DNA of 64,000 bases from NCBI RefSeq assembly GCF_003626575.1, contig NZ_RBDY01000013.1, positions 122,584-186,583 of the forward strand, written 5' to 3'. This stretch comes from Streptomyces radicis. Lineage in GTDB: Bacteria; Actinomycetota; Actinomycetes; Streptomycetales; Streptomycetaceae. The notes beneath the pieces were generated by a model, which was not told the origin of the DNA, did not search any database, and saw only the letters and a program-made list of their open reading frames with translations. The translations under genes were made by a program, and so were the position numbers. Positions 16,526 to 25,053 of the stretch are shown here, piece by piece; the first letter of the stretch is position 1; each line of letters starts with the position of its first letter.

Positions 16526-17469
16526 AGTTCCTCCGGAAGCGGTGAGGTCCTTGCGTTCGGTGGCTGCGCGCCGCGGTGCCCGACCGCGCGGGCTCCCGCG
16601 GCGTTGCCCGCCCGCACCGCCGCCACCAGGTCGTCGTCGGCGGCCAGGCGCGCGGCGAGCGTGCCGACGAACGCGTCGCCCGCGCCCGTGGTGTCCACGA
16701 CGGGCACCGTCAGGCCCGGGATGACCGTGACATCCCCGGCACGGGCCACCACGGCGCCCCCCGCGCCCCTGGTCACCACCGCGCTCCGGGCGCGCCGAGC
16801 CAGGTCGAGGGCGGCGTCGGCCGCGTCCGCGCCGGTCGCCACCCGCCGCCCCAGCGCCTGGCCCGCCTCCGACTCGTTCACGACGAGCGGGTCGCAGACC
16901 GCGAGCACATCGTCGGGAAGCGGGGTGTACGGCGCGAGGTTCAGCACGACCCGGGCGCCGCGCGCCGCGGCGGTCCGCACCCCGTCCACGACGGCGCCGA
17001 TGGGGATCTCGCACTGGAGCAGGACCACGGGGGCACCACCGTGACGTTCCTCCGCCGCGGCCTCCTCCGCCGCGACGACCCGCTCGGCCTGTTCGGCGGT
17101 CAGCAGCTCGTTGGCTCCCGGGGCGACGACGATCGAGTTCTGGCCGTCGGTGGTCACCAGGACGACCGCGAGGCCGGTCGTGCTCCCGGTGATCTCGACC
17201 GCCGAGACATCGACGCCGCCGTCACCGAGCGCGCGGACGAAAGAGGTGCCGTCGGGTCCCGCGCTGCCGACGAAGCGCACGCGGGCGCCCGCGCGGGCCG
17301 CGGCCATGGCCTGGTTGGCGCCCTTGCCGCCGGGCGCGAACGTCGCCTCCGTGCCCAGCACGGTCTCGCCGCCGTCCGGGCGGTGCGGGACGCGAAGCGT
17401 GAGATCGCGATTGATCGATCCCACCACCACGAGCGCTCGGCCGCCGCCCTCCGGCCGCCCGCCGCTCAC
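16522..17469 (-). CDS. PfkB-family sugar kinase (ribokinase-like)
   Basis: This 315-residue kinase shows the PfkB signatures: an N-terminal VVVGSINRDL, APGGKGANQAMAAARAG and a C-terminal anion-hole motif DTTGAGDAFVG with the catalytic aspartate. Overall layout and length match ribokinase. It would phosphorylate the ribose freed by the downstream nucleoside hydrolase. The GTG start at 17469 overlaps the ADP-ribosylglycohydrolase stop as GTGA, indicating translational coupling. Confidence 0.88.
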   Translation of the reverse strand: MSGGRPEGGGRALVVVGSINRDLTLRVPHRPDGGETVLGTEATFAPGGKGANQAMAAARAGARVRFVGSAGPDGTSFVRALGDGGVDVSAVEITGSTTGLAVVLVTTDGQNSIVVAPGANELLTAEQAERVVAAEEAAAEERHGGAPVVLLQCEIPIGAVVDGVRTAAARGARVVLNLAPYTPLPDDVLAVCDPLVVNESEAGQALGRRVATGADAADAALDLARRARSAVVTRGAGGAVVARAGDVTVIPGLTVPVVDTTGAGDAFVGTLAARLAADDDLVAAVRAGNAAGARAVGHRGAQPPNARTSPLPEEL

Positions 17470-18839
17470 CGTTCCCCCGCGCCGCGCACGACGAGTGCGG
17501 CGGTGCGGTCGGCGAGCGCGGTGATGCGGGAGAAGTCGTAGCCGCGCACCGCGCTGCGGATCCGGTCATCGAGCGGGGCGATCAGCGCGTCGGGCAGCGC
17601 GGCGGCCCCGTTCAGGGCGCCGAGGACGGAGCCCACCGTCGCGGCCGACGAGTCGGTGTCGAGGCCCGCCTGCACCGTGAGGCCGAGCGAGAGCGCCACA
17701 TCGCCCTCGCCCCAGAGGAGTCCCGCGGCGATCACCGCGGCGTTGTTGAGGGTGTGGACCCAGCTGTGCCCGGCGAACGCCTCGTCCACCCAGGCGATCG
17801 CGTCCTCCCAACGCGCCCCTTCCACGTGCAGATCGAGCACCGTGGCGAGGGTCGCGGACAGGCGGCTGCGCTCCGGGACCCAGTCCGCGGAACGGCGCAC
17901 GGCCGCCGCGGCGTCGGGGGCGACAAATGCCTCCGCGACCAGCGCCGCCGCCCACATCGCGCCGTAGACGCCGTTCGCGGTGTGGGACAGGCTGGCGTCC
18001 GCGTGGGCGAGCCGGGCCGCGGCGAGCGGGTCGCCGGGGTTGACGTAGCCGAAGACGTCGGCGCGGATCAGCGCGCCGATCCACTCCCGGTAGGGGTTGT
18101 CGAACGTGGCGGCCTCCGCCGCGTCGACGCCCGAGACGAGGTTGCGGTAGACCGCGCGCTCGGCGGTGAACGTCTGCGTGAAGGGCAGCTTGTCCAGCCA
18201 CTCGCGGGCGACGTCGCGCGGCGAGAAGCCGCGCCCGTACCGTTCGAGCAGGTGCAGGCCGAGGATGGTGTAGTCGGTGTCGTCGTCCCGTGGCATCCCG
18301 GTCACCCGGCCGAGCGTCGCCTCCTCCCACGAGGGGTTGAGCCGCTCGATGCCCTCCGGAAGGGGATCGAGGAGAGGCACATAGCCGCGCAGCGGCCAGG
18401 CGTCGGCGGCGCGCAGATAGCCGCGGATCTGCTCGGGCCGCAGCCCCTCGAGCGGCTTGCCCATGCAGCACCCGGCGCAGCGGGCCTGCCACGCGCCCCG
18501 CACGCGGTCGCCGAGCTCCTCGGGGCCGCCGCCGAACGGCACGGGTCGGCGCCCCGCGGCGACGCCGGGCAGCCGCGCCTCGATCGCGGCGAGATCCGCC
18601 GCGCCCGTCGGCTCGTCGTAGGGCCAGTCGGCGCGGCGGCGGGCCGTGCCGGTCACGCGCGGCAGCAGCGCGCGCAGCGCGGCCCGGTCTCCCCGGTCGG
18701 CCGCCTCGCCCACCGCCTCGAGCAGCGCGGGGTCGATGTCGAAGCCGCTCGTGGTGAGTTGTTCGACCTCGTCGGGAACGGTGTCACGGGGGTCGAGTAC
18801 GTCGTGCGTGGAAGAAGCGGGCCTTGAAGAAGCAGACAT
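17466..18839 (-). CDS. ADP-ribosylglycohydrolase family protein
   Basis: This 457-residue protein has an N-terminal extension of about 100 residues. The catalytic all-helical fold follows, with an early GAWQARCAGCCMGKPLEG, metal-binding MPRDDDTDYTILGLHLLE and the late LDTDSSAATVGSVLGALNG. These are the paired magnesium-binding aspartate motifs of the family, which removes ADP-ribose from proteins or small molecules. Its place between sugar permeases and a ribokinase suggests it acts on an imported riboside or ADP-ribosyl compound, not on a protein; that is inference. The ATG at 18839 has the family-like start; the open frame upstream is not used. Confidence 0.85.
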   Translation of the reverse strand: MSASSRPASSTHDVLDPRDTVPDEVEQLTTSGFDIDPALLEAVGEAADRGDRAALRALLPRVTGTARRRADWPYDEPTGAADLAAIEARLPGVAAGRRPVPFGGGPEELGDRVRGAWQARCAGCCMGKPLEGLRPEQIRGYLRAADAWPLRGYVPLLDPLPEGIERLNPSWEEATLGRVTGMPRDDDTDYTILGLHLLERYGRGFSPRDVAREWLDKLPFTQTFTAERAVYRNLVSGVDAAEAATFDNPYREWIGALIRADVFGYVNPGDPLAAARLAHADASLSHTANGVYGAMWAAALVAEAFVAPDAAAAVRRSADWVPERSRLSATLATVLDLHVEGARWEDAIAWVDEAFAGHSWVHTLNNAAVIAAGLLWGEGDVALSLGLTVQAGLDTDSSAATVGSVLGALNGAAALPDALIAPLDDRIRSAVRGYDFSRITALADRTAALVVRGAGER

Positions 18840-18904
18840 CGAAGAAGTCCTCCGCCGGGTGGTCAGACGCGCCGCCTCGGCGTGCGGGGCACGTCCGGCG
18901 CCCG

Positions 18905-19731
18905 TCATTTCACGGCACCGCGCGCCACGCCGCCGATGATCCAGCGCTGGGCGAACAGGTAGATGACCAGCATGGGGGTGAGCGCCATGAGGTAGCTGGC
19001 GAAGGCCAGGTTGTAGTCGGTGCTGAACTGGCCCTGGAACGCGTACTGCACCAGCGGAAGCGTGTACTCGTCCTGGTCGGAGAGGATGACGAGCGGCAGC
19101 AGGAAGTCGTTCCAGGTGTGCAGCCCCGTGAGGATCGCCACGGTGGCGTTGACCGGGGTGAGCAGCGGGAAGATCACGCGCCAGAACGTCTGCCAGGCGC
19201 TCGCCCCGTCCAGGAGCGCGGCCTCCTCGATCGCCTCGGGGACGGTCCTGAGATAGCCGGTGTACAGCAGCACGTTGAACGCGAGGTTGTAGACCACGTA
19301 GAGCAGGACGAGTCCCCACCGGTTGTCGAGCCCGAGGAAGCTCATCTCCTTGACCAGGGGAAGCATCACGATGGGGAAGGGGATGAACAGGGCCGACAGG
19401 AAGTAGATGAAGATGATCTTAAAGGGGGTGCGGTGCAGGTTGCGGGCTATGGCGTAGCCGACCAGTGAGTTCGTCAGGACCGTCAGGACGATGACGGCGC
19501 CCGTGATCAGCAGGCTGTTGAGCAGCGCCTGGCCGAACCCCGTGATCCTGATGGCCTCGCCGAAGTTCTCCCAGTGCCACTGGGTGGGGAGGGACCACAG
19601 GTTCCCGGCCATGTCCGTCCGCGACTTGAGCGCGGTGACCACGGTGAAGTACATCGGGATGAGAATGGTCAGGGAGCCGAGGAACAGCAGGCCCGTCGCA
19701 GCCAGTTCGCCCTCTTGCGCGCGTTGTCCAT
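18905..19731 (-). pseudogene. Sugar ABC transporter permease (MalG type) with frameshift near its start
   Basis: From 19654 the frame encodes a MalG-type permease with the loop EEAALLDGASAWQTFWR. The natural start is an ATG at 19731 that overlaps the upstream stop as TGATG and reads MDNARKR, but it shifts frame at a CCC run (19710-19712, plus strand). One more C would join it to ELAATGLLFLGSLTILIP, the missing first membrane helix. So a single-base deletion, or a sequencing error in a homopolymer, interrupts the gene. Restored, it would be about 276 residues. The short form from 19654 lacks helix 1 and is unlikely to work. Confidence 0.8.
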
Positions 19732-20594
19732 CAGACGCTCACCTCCCGTGCCCTGAGGAACCGCAGCTGGACCACCGAGATCAGCGCGATCACCAGGAAG
19801 TAGATGACGGCGTTGGCCGACTGGTAGGCGAACTCGCCGCCGGTGAAGCCGTCGCGATAGATCTGGTAGGAGATCGACTGCGTCGCCGTGCCGGGGCCGC
19901 CCTCGGTCAGCGCGACGATCTGGTCGAAGACCATGAGGAAGTTCTTCAGCGACAGGACCATGTTGATCGTGAAGAACGGGGCGAGCAGCGGGAAGGTGAT
20001 GCGCCAGAAGCGCTGCCAGGCGCTCGCGCCGTCCAGCAGGCTCGCCTCCCTGACCTCGTCGGGAATCGTCTGGAGCCCGGCCATGTAGATGACGATCGTC
20101 GTGGCGCAGCCCTGCCAGACGGCGACGATGACCACGCCGACCCAGGCCAGGTCGGGGTCGCCGAGGATGTTCCGCGAGAGGGTGTCGAAGCCGAGGGACT
20201 CGCCCACCTCGGGCAGCGGGTTGGCGAACAGGAAGTTGAAGATGTAGCCGACGACGATGGTGGCCAGGATCGCGGGCAGGAAGTAGACGCCGCGCAGGAA
20301 TCCCCTGAACCGGACGTTCGACGTCAGCCCGACGGCGATCGCCAGGCTCAGGACGTTCGCGGCGATCGTGGCGACCACGGCGAAGAGCAGCGTGAAGCGG
20401 TAGCTCTCCCGAATCTGCGGGTCGCGGAACAGCTCGGCGTAGTTGTCGAACCCGATGAACGACCAGTCGCCGTAGCCCCGGCTGTCGGTGAAGCTGTAGA
20501 AGACGCCCTGCAAGGCGGGCAGGGTGTGGAAGACGAAGAAGAGGAGGACGGCGGGCAGGGCCATCCAGTAGTAGATGTGGCGTCTTTGGGACAT
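19731..20594 (-). CDS. Sugar ABC transporter permease (MalF type)
   Basis: This is a 287-residue permease with six predicted helices and the cytoplasmic coupling loop EASLLDGASAWQRFWRITFP. The N-terminus YYWMALPAVLLFFVFHTLPA is typical of CUT1 sugar importers. The ATG at 20594 is preferred because homology begins there. It partners the downstream MalG-type permease. The importer also needs a binding protein, whose gene just upstream is truncated, and an ATPase not encoded in the window (MsiK-type shared ATPases are common in Streptomyces). Confidence 0.9.
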   Translation of the reverse strand: MSQRRHIYYWMALPAVLLFFVFHTLPALQGVFYSFTDSRGYGDWSFIGFDNYAELFRDPQIRESYRFTLLFAVVATIAANVLSLAIAVGLTSNVRFRGFLRGVYFLPAILATIVVGYIFNFLFANPLPEVGESLGFDTLSRNILGDPDLAWVGVVIVAVWQGCATTIVIYMAGLQTIPDEVREASLLDGASAWQRFWRITFPLLAPFFTINMVLSLKNFLMVFDQIVALTEGGPGTATQSISYQIYRDGFTGGEFAYQSANAVIYFLVIALISVVQLRFLRAREVSV

Positions 20595-20662
20595 GGGATC
20601 ACCGTCTCGGTGCGGGGGTGTCCGCCGGGGGGACCGGGCGGACACCCCGGCTCACCGATCTC

Positions 20663-21028
20663 TCACTGGATGCCGTGCGACTGGAAGTCCGTGTCGAGCG
20701 CTTCGAGGAAGGCTCCGGCGTCCTCGTCCTGGAGGAACGTCTGCGTCAGCGCCGCCAGGTCGCTCGCCCCGGTGAACATGCCGTCCGGGTACATCGCCGT
20801 CCGCCCGGTGTCGATCCAGTCGGTCTTCAGCGGAGCCAGCACGGCCTCGTCGGACGTGACGTCGTCGCGCACGGAGAACAGCCGCTGGTCCTCGGTGAAC
20901 GTCGCCTGGCCCTGCGCGGAGAACAGGTAGTCGACGAACTCCTGCGCCGCCTCGGCGTTCCCGCTGTTCTCGGCGATGCCGACGACCGAGTCGGGGGCGG
21001 AGAGGATGACGCTGTCGTCCGCGGCGCC
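20663..21028 (-). pseudogene. Extracellular sugar-binding protein, C-terminal fragment
   Basis: The frame encodes the last 120 or so residues of a family-1 solute-binding protein, from DDSVILSAPDSVVGIAEN through EAAQEFVDYLFSAQGQ to ALDTDFQSHGIQ. Upstream of about 21028 homology stops abruptly and the opposite strand begins to encode a LacI tail. About two thirds of the protein, including the signal peptide, is gone. The import system in this operon is therefore probably not functional. Confidence 0.8.
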
Positions 21029-21175
21029 GTGGACCGGCTCATGTCGCAGATGAAGAACCCCTCGACCGAGCCCGTCCACGAGGTGCTCGACGTGGCACTC
21101 GTGGTCCAGGAGTCGACGGCGCCTCGTCCGGCTGGCCGGGCTGTGGGACCGGGTCGCGCGACTACGCGGAGCTGA
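21029..21175 (+). pseudogene. LacI-family regulator, C-terminal remnant
   Basis: The plus strand reads AVDRLMSQMKNPSTEPVHEV, then LDVALVVQESTAPRP, the characteristic last beta-strand and tail of LacI/GalR repressors. It begins exactly where the binding-protein fragment on the other strand ends, so a deletion fused two genes end to end. The DNA-binding and most of the sugar-binding domain are missing. Confidence 0.7.
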
Positions 21176-21360
21176 CGCGGCGCGCCGCGCCCGAGACGGC
21201 CCGCATCACGTGCCTCGAGGGGGAGGAGAACGAGTACGGGGCCCACGCCGTACGGGTGTTGGTGGTGCCGCAGGCCCACGACGCGCTCTACCGCCACCTC
21301 GATCCGCTGACCGGCGGGGCCGAGGGGGCGGGGTGGCCGTTCGGGCGCGCCAGCTTCTCG
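21151..21360 (+). pseudogene. Baseplate (gpJ-like) protein fragment, contractile injection system
   Basis: In a different frame from the LacI tail, the plus strand reads GSRDYAELTRRAAPETARIT, then HAVRVLVVPQA, joined directly to LYRHLDPLTGGAEGAGWPFG. These are two separate segments of the putative baseplate assembly protein of phage-tail-like contractile injection systems, with the stretch between them deleted. No other tail gene is nearby. Confidence 0.6.
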
Positions 21361-21511
21361 TCCCCGTCGCCGACCCGGCGAGCGCGGCCGACCCGTCGGC
21401 CGTCAGCCCTGTCCTGCCGGGCCGCCCCGACGCCGTGCACCCCCATGTGCAGACGGCAGCACGACGACGCGGGAGCTCACCCCCGACCAGGGCCTCGGGC
21501 CGCAGCACCGG

Positions 21512-21640
21512 CGGTTCAGGGCCGAGGGCGTGACCAGCGTGCGCTTCACCGTCCTGTCGTCCTACGGGGCGAGCGCCGACCGGCAGGTGGCCATCGCCGA
21601 GATCGAGTTCTTCGGCCCGTCGTCCGGCAACCGCCTGTGA
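21512..21640 (+). pseudogene. Discoidin (F5/8 C-like) domain C-terminal fragment
   Basis: The frame ending at 21640 reads TSVRFTVLSSYGASADRQVA followed by IAEIEFFG, the closing strands of a galactose-binding discoidin-like domain as found at the end of secreted glycosidases. It has no start and no upstream domain. The 150 bp between this and the baseplate fragment show nothing I can assign. Confidence 0.5.
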
Positions 21641-21686
21641 CGGGCGAACGGCGGCCGGAGCGGGCACGGTCACGGGTGGCGCCAGG

Positions 21687-22442
21687 TCACCACGGGACGT
21701 CGATGTTCTCCCATGTCGTGAAGGTGCCGGTCGGTCCGTCAGGGCCGAGGCGGGCGACCCGCACCACCTCGCGGACGGCGTCTTCGACCGACTCCGTCCC
21801 CTGGAACTTGACCAGCGCGGTGTTCGCGAACCCCGGTGAGACGAGATTGACCTTGATGCCGGTCGACTCCAGCTCGACCTTCATGGCGAGTGTGATGGCG
21901 TTGAGCGCTGTCTTCGACGCGGCGTAGACCGGTTCGAAAGCCGCGTGGAGCGGGGATGCCGGATCGGCGGCGGTCGTCAGGGATCCGAGAGCGCTCGTCA
22001 CGTTCACCACGCGGGCGTCGGATGACCTGCGCAGCAGCGGGAGCATGGCCTGGTACACCGCCAGGGGGCCGAAGACGTTCACCTCCCAGACCGCCCGCAC
22101 CTCGTCGATCGGGACGACGCTCGGCTTCGACAGGTCGCGGAGCTCCGCCACGTCGTCGACATCGGTGCGCGTGGTCGAGATGGCGGCGTTGTTGACGAGG
22201 AGGTCGAGCCGACCGGCCTCCTCGCCGATCCGCTTGGCGGCCGCGTCGATCGAGGCCGCGTCGGTCACGTCGAGCTGAAGCGCGGTGGTCCCGCCGCCGA
22301 TGTCAGCCGCCGCGGCCTCTCCACGGGCGAGATCGCGGGAACCGAGGAACACGGCGACGCCGTCGCCGGCCAGCTCTTCGGCGACCTGCTTGCCCATGCC
22401 CTGGTTGGCTCCGGTGACGAGAGCGACACGGTTCGCGGGCAT
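21687..22442 (-). CDS. Short-chain dehydrogenase/reductase
   Basis: This 251-residue classical SDR has TGANQGMGK, DVTDAAS after strand 3, NNAAIS, the catalytic serine in VTSALGS, and YAASK with the active-site tyrosine and lysine. The arginine of LGSRD after strand 2 suggests NADPH. The ATG at 22442 follows a clear GGAGGGG. It is divergent from an MmyB-like regulator at 22608, an arrangement in which the regulator often controls the SDR in actinobacteria. The substrate is unknown. Confidence 0.9.
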   Translation of the reverse strand: MPANRVALVTGANQGMGKQVAEELAGDGVAVFLGSRDLARGEAAAADIGGGTTALQLDVTDAASIDAAAKRIGEEAGRLDLLVNNAAISTTRTDVDDVAELRDLSKPSVVPIDEVRAVWEVNVFGPLAVYQAMLPLLRRSSDARVVNVTSALGSLTTAADPASPLHAAFEPVYAASKTALNAITLAMKVELESTGIKVNLVSPGFANTALVKFQGTESVEDAVREVVRVARLGPDGPTGTFTTWENIDVPW

Positions 22443-22607
22443 GACAGCCCCTCCTTCTGTCCGGTGTGCGGAGGTGGACGAGCGTCCGCGCCCCTGGCGC
22501 GCCTCGCCGCACAGCAACTGTGCGAGATCCAGGACCGGCCGGGAAGGCCCTTCCGCCCCTGGTACCGGCAGGGCCAGCCCGAGGCGTCATCGTCCGTCGG
22601 AGGCATC

Positions 22608-23402
22608 ATGGTCCGTATGCAGCCACAGCTCAGGACGGATTTCGGGAAGTTCCTGCGAGGCAGGCGAGGCAGAGTGGTGCCGCCCGGGCCGTCGGCCACC
22701 GGCCGGGCGTCGCGCCGCCAGGTGCCGGGGCTGCGCCGACAAGAGCTGGCGGAGGCGGCCGACATCTCCGTGGAGTACTGCACCCGCCTCGAGCAGGGAC
22801 GAGCGCCGCGTCCGTCGCGGGAGGTCCTGACCTCCTTGGCGAGGGCCCTCGATCTCACGGCGGCCGAGCGGGACCATCTGTTCCGTCTCGCCGGCGAGTT
22901 GCCTCCCGAGCCGCTCGCCCCCGGCAGCGAGGTCCGCCCCGGGCTCCAGCGCCTGCTGCGCGAGCTCGACAACACCATCCCGGTCACCGTCCATGACGGC
23001 CGCCTCAACGTCATGGCGCGCAACGCCGCCGCCGCCGAACTCCTCGGGGCCCCGTCCGGCACGAGCCGGTTCCGGCACAACATCGTCCACCAGGGCTTCA
23101 CGGCCCAGGCCCGGGACCTTCTCGGGGCCGAGGGAGCCCACTCCTACACCCGGTGGGCCACGGCCGCGCTCCGCTCGGCGATGGGCCGATACCCTGACGA
23201 CGCGTACCTCCAAGCCCTGCTCGCGGAGCTCTCCGCGACCAGTACCGACTTCAGGGACCATTGGCACAGGGCCGAGGTCACAGCGCGGCGGTCAGGCGTG
23301 AAGCACCTGCACCACCCGGCCCGCGGACAGCTGACGTTCCAGAACGAGATGCTCCACGACCCCGACCGCGACCACTGGATCGTCGTCTACCTGCCCTGCT
23401 GA
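22608..23402 (+). CDS. XRE-family regulator with MmyB-like ligand domain
   Basis: This 264-residue protein has an HTH at residues about 10-80 (VPGLRRQELAEAADISVEYC, then TRLEQGR). The MmyB-like PAS-type domain follows, with VHDGRLNVMARNAAAAELLG, RYPDD and the closing HPARGQLTFQNEML. The ATG at 22608 is preceded by GGAGG. Members bind small hydrophobic ligands and usually regulate a divergent oxidoreductase gene, here the SDR ending at 22442. Confidence 0.88.
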   Translation: MVRMQPQLRTDFGKFLRGRRGRVVPPGPSATGRASRRQVPGLRRQELAEAADISVEYCTRLEQGRAPRPSREVLTSLARALDLTAAERDHLFRLAGELPPEPLAPGSEVRPGLQRLLRELDNTIPVTVHDGRLNVMARNAAAAELLGAPSGTSRFRHNIVHQGFTAQARDLLGAEGAHSYTRWATAALRSAMGRYPDDAYLQALLAELSATSTDFRDHWHRAEVTARRSGVKHLHHPARGQLTFQNEMLHDPDRDHWIVVYLPC

Positions 23403-23492
23403 TCCCCGCCACCCACCGGGTACCGGTCCGGAACGGGCGGGCGATCGCGTCGATCACCCCACGATGGTCCCGGCAAGGCCCGTTCTCGTCAC

Positions 23493-23666
23493 CCCGACGA
23501 GCTGGAGCCCTGTCGCTCGGACAACGGCCTTGCGTTGCGGATGGACGAGTACGTCAACGGCGAGTCCGACCAGCGCCCCTACCTCGCACCGGGAGACACG
23601 GTCCGGATCAAAGTGCGGGAACTCGGCGCGATCTTCGCACGGACCACCGCGCCGGAAGCGTCCTGA
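23493..23666 (+). pseudogene. Fumarylacetoacetate hydrolase-like C-terminal remnant
   Basis: The frame ending at 23666 contains EYVNGESDQRPYLAPGDTVR and then ELGAI, which resemble the VNGE and L-x-PGD-x-V-x-I motifs of the FAH family. No start or catalytic N-terminal part remains. The similarity is short, so the assignment is tentative. The 165 bp from here to the next gene show nothing recognisable. Confidence 0.4.
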
Positions 23667-23831
23667 TCTACCCGACAGGTCCCTCGCGCCCCCTCACCCG
23701 ACGTCGCTCCCTCGATTCGCCAGGAGATACCCCGCGATGCGTCCCGTCCCCACCCGCGAAGAGGTGCTGCCACGGAACGTCGCCGACGCTCGCGCTGCAC
23801 GTTTCCTCCGCCCGGCTTACTTGACGCCTGT

Positions 23832-24836
23832 TCAGCCTCGTCGGCGGAACCAGCGGCGCTGCCTGGTGGCCAGGGGCGCGGCCGCTGTCCGACCGACACT
23901 GGCCAGCGCATCGCGCAGCATCCGCAGGTTGACGGAGGCAAGGTCGGAGACGCCGCCGAGGGCCTCGGCGAGGGCGGCGGCCTCAGCCAGCCGCCGTTCC
24001 GCCGCGTGCCGGTCGCCCTGTGCCAGCAGGAACAACCCCGAGAAGCAAAGTGCCCCGACGAGTTGGTCCTGGCCGTAGCCTCCGGACCGGACGACCGTGG
24101 TGAACTCCCTGACCGCGTCCTCGGCCGCAGCCGAGCCGTCCTCCAGCGCCGCCGGGAGGAAGGCGTAGAACTGCTCGGCGCTGTAGAGCGCGAGGCCCCC
24201 GAAGCAGTGGTGGTCCCACAGATCCAGGCGTTGCGACGGGCAGTTCCGGTACACCCGCAGTCCTTCGGCCGCGGCTTCCTCGATGACGTCGACGCGGCCG
24301 AGTTCCTCACCGAGCGCGTGCAGCCCCCACATGGACCGGGCCATGCCTGGCTCGTGATCGGCGTTGTCACCGGCCAGCAGCCGGTACGCCCTCACAGCCG
24401 GCCGCCCGCCGCCCGGCGAGTCGGGGGCACCGTCCCCCAAGGCCACGCGCCGCGCGGCCTGTTCCCGTCCCCCTCCGGGGCCCGGCTCACAGCCCGGCTG
24501 GGAGGCCACCAGCATGTCGAAGATTCCCAAGGAGTGTTCCGCGGCGGTGGCCGCCCCGCCGGTCAGCCCGAGCCCGGCCAGCACGACCGCGTGTTCGTAC
24601 AGCCGCTCGGCGAGCTCCAGCAGTGTGTTCAGATCGCCCGGGTCTTCAGCGCACAGCTCCTCCAGCACCGCCAGTGCCTGCTCGCGCGATGCCCTGGCCC
24701 GCTCGGCGTCGCCAGTCCGCTCGGCGTCGCGGACCTGTTGGTCCAGTTCACCGAAGCGCTCCTGCAGTGCCTCGATCCGCGCCCACTTCGCGGACTCCCC
24801 GGCCGTACCCACCTCTTCCCCCTGGCCGCCTGTCAT
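23832..24836 (-). CDS. Helical-repeat (TPR-like) protein, unknown function
   Basis: This 334-residue, predominantly helical protein is rich in alanine, glutamate and leucine. Its repeat-like segments (EALQERFGELDQQVRDAER, LLELAERLYEHAVVLAGLG, LVGALCFSGLFLLAQGDRHA) resemble tetratricopeptide helices. There is no signal peptide or catalytic motif. I chose the ATG at 24836; a longer start at 24896 adds an arginine/glycine-rich head. Such proteins often act as scaffolds or regulators. No operon partner is apparent. Confidence 0.55.
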   Translation of the reverse strand: MTGGQGEEVGTAGESAKWARIEALQERFGELDQQVRDAERTGDAERARASREQALAVLEELCAEDPGDLNTLLELAERLYEHAVVLAGLGLTGGAATAAEHSLGIFDMLVASQPGCEPGPGGGREQAARRVALGDGAPDSPGGGRPAVRAYRLLAGDNADHEPGMARSMWGLHALGEELGRVDVIEEAAAEGLRVYRNCPSQRLDLWDHHCFGGLALYSAEQFYAFLPAALEDGSAAAEDAVREFTTVVRSGGYGQDQLVGALCFSGLFLLAQGDRHAAERRLAEAAALAEALGGVSDLASVNLRMLRDALASVGRTAAAPLATRQRRWFRRRG

Positions 24837-24997
24837 GCGTAGCGCCCCCTCAACTCTCGTCCGCGCTCCGGCACCGCCTCGCTCACCACATTCCATCAGC
24901 GTTCCCCGGACGCTGACCAGTGCTATGGTCGCGCTCCCCAGCTGGATGCCGTGGACCTGAGCAATCTCGATGCCGTGGATGTTCGGCGCCGGTCAGG

Positions 24998-25030
24998 CCG
25001 ACGGGCCGGTGCGGCGCACCGGCCCGTCGG
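24998..25030 (-). terminator. Terminator hairpin after the LAHTG surface-protein gene
   Basis: CCGACGGGCCGGTGC (24998-25012) pairs perfectly with 25016-25030 around a GGC loop: a 15-bp stem, 24 bp past the stop of the minus-strand gene. It could also serve as a barrier in the other direction. A short direct repeat, GTGTTTCCGG twice, follows at about 25031-25050. Confidence 0.75.
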
Positions 25031-25053
25031 GTGTTTCCGGGTGTTTCCGGGTG

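Noticed and set aside
21029..21360. A prophage or contractile injection cluster
   Set aside because: Only two pieces of one baseplate gene are present, with no sheath, tube, spike or ATPase gene in the window.
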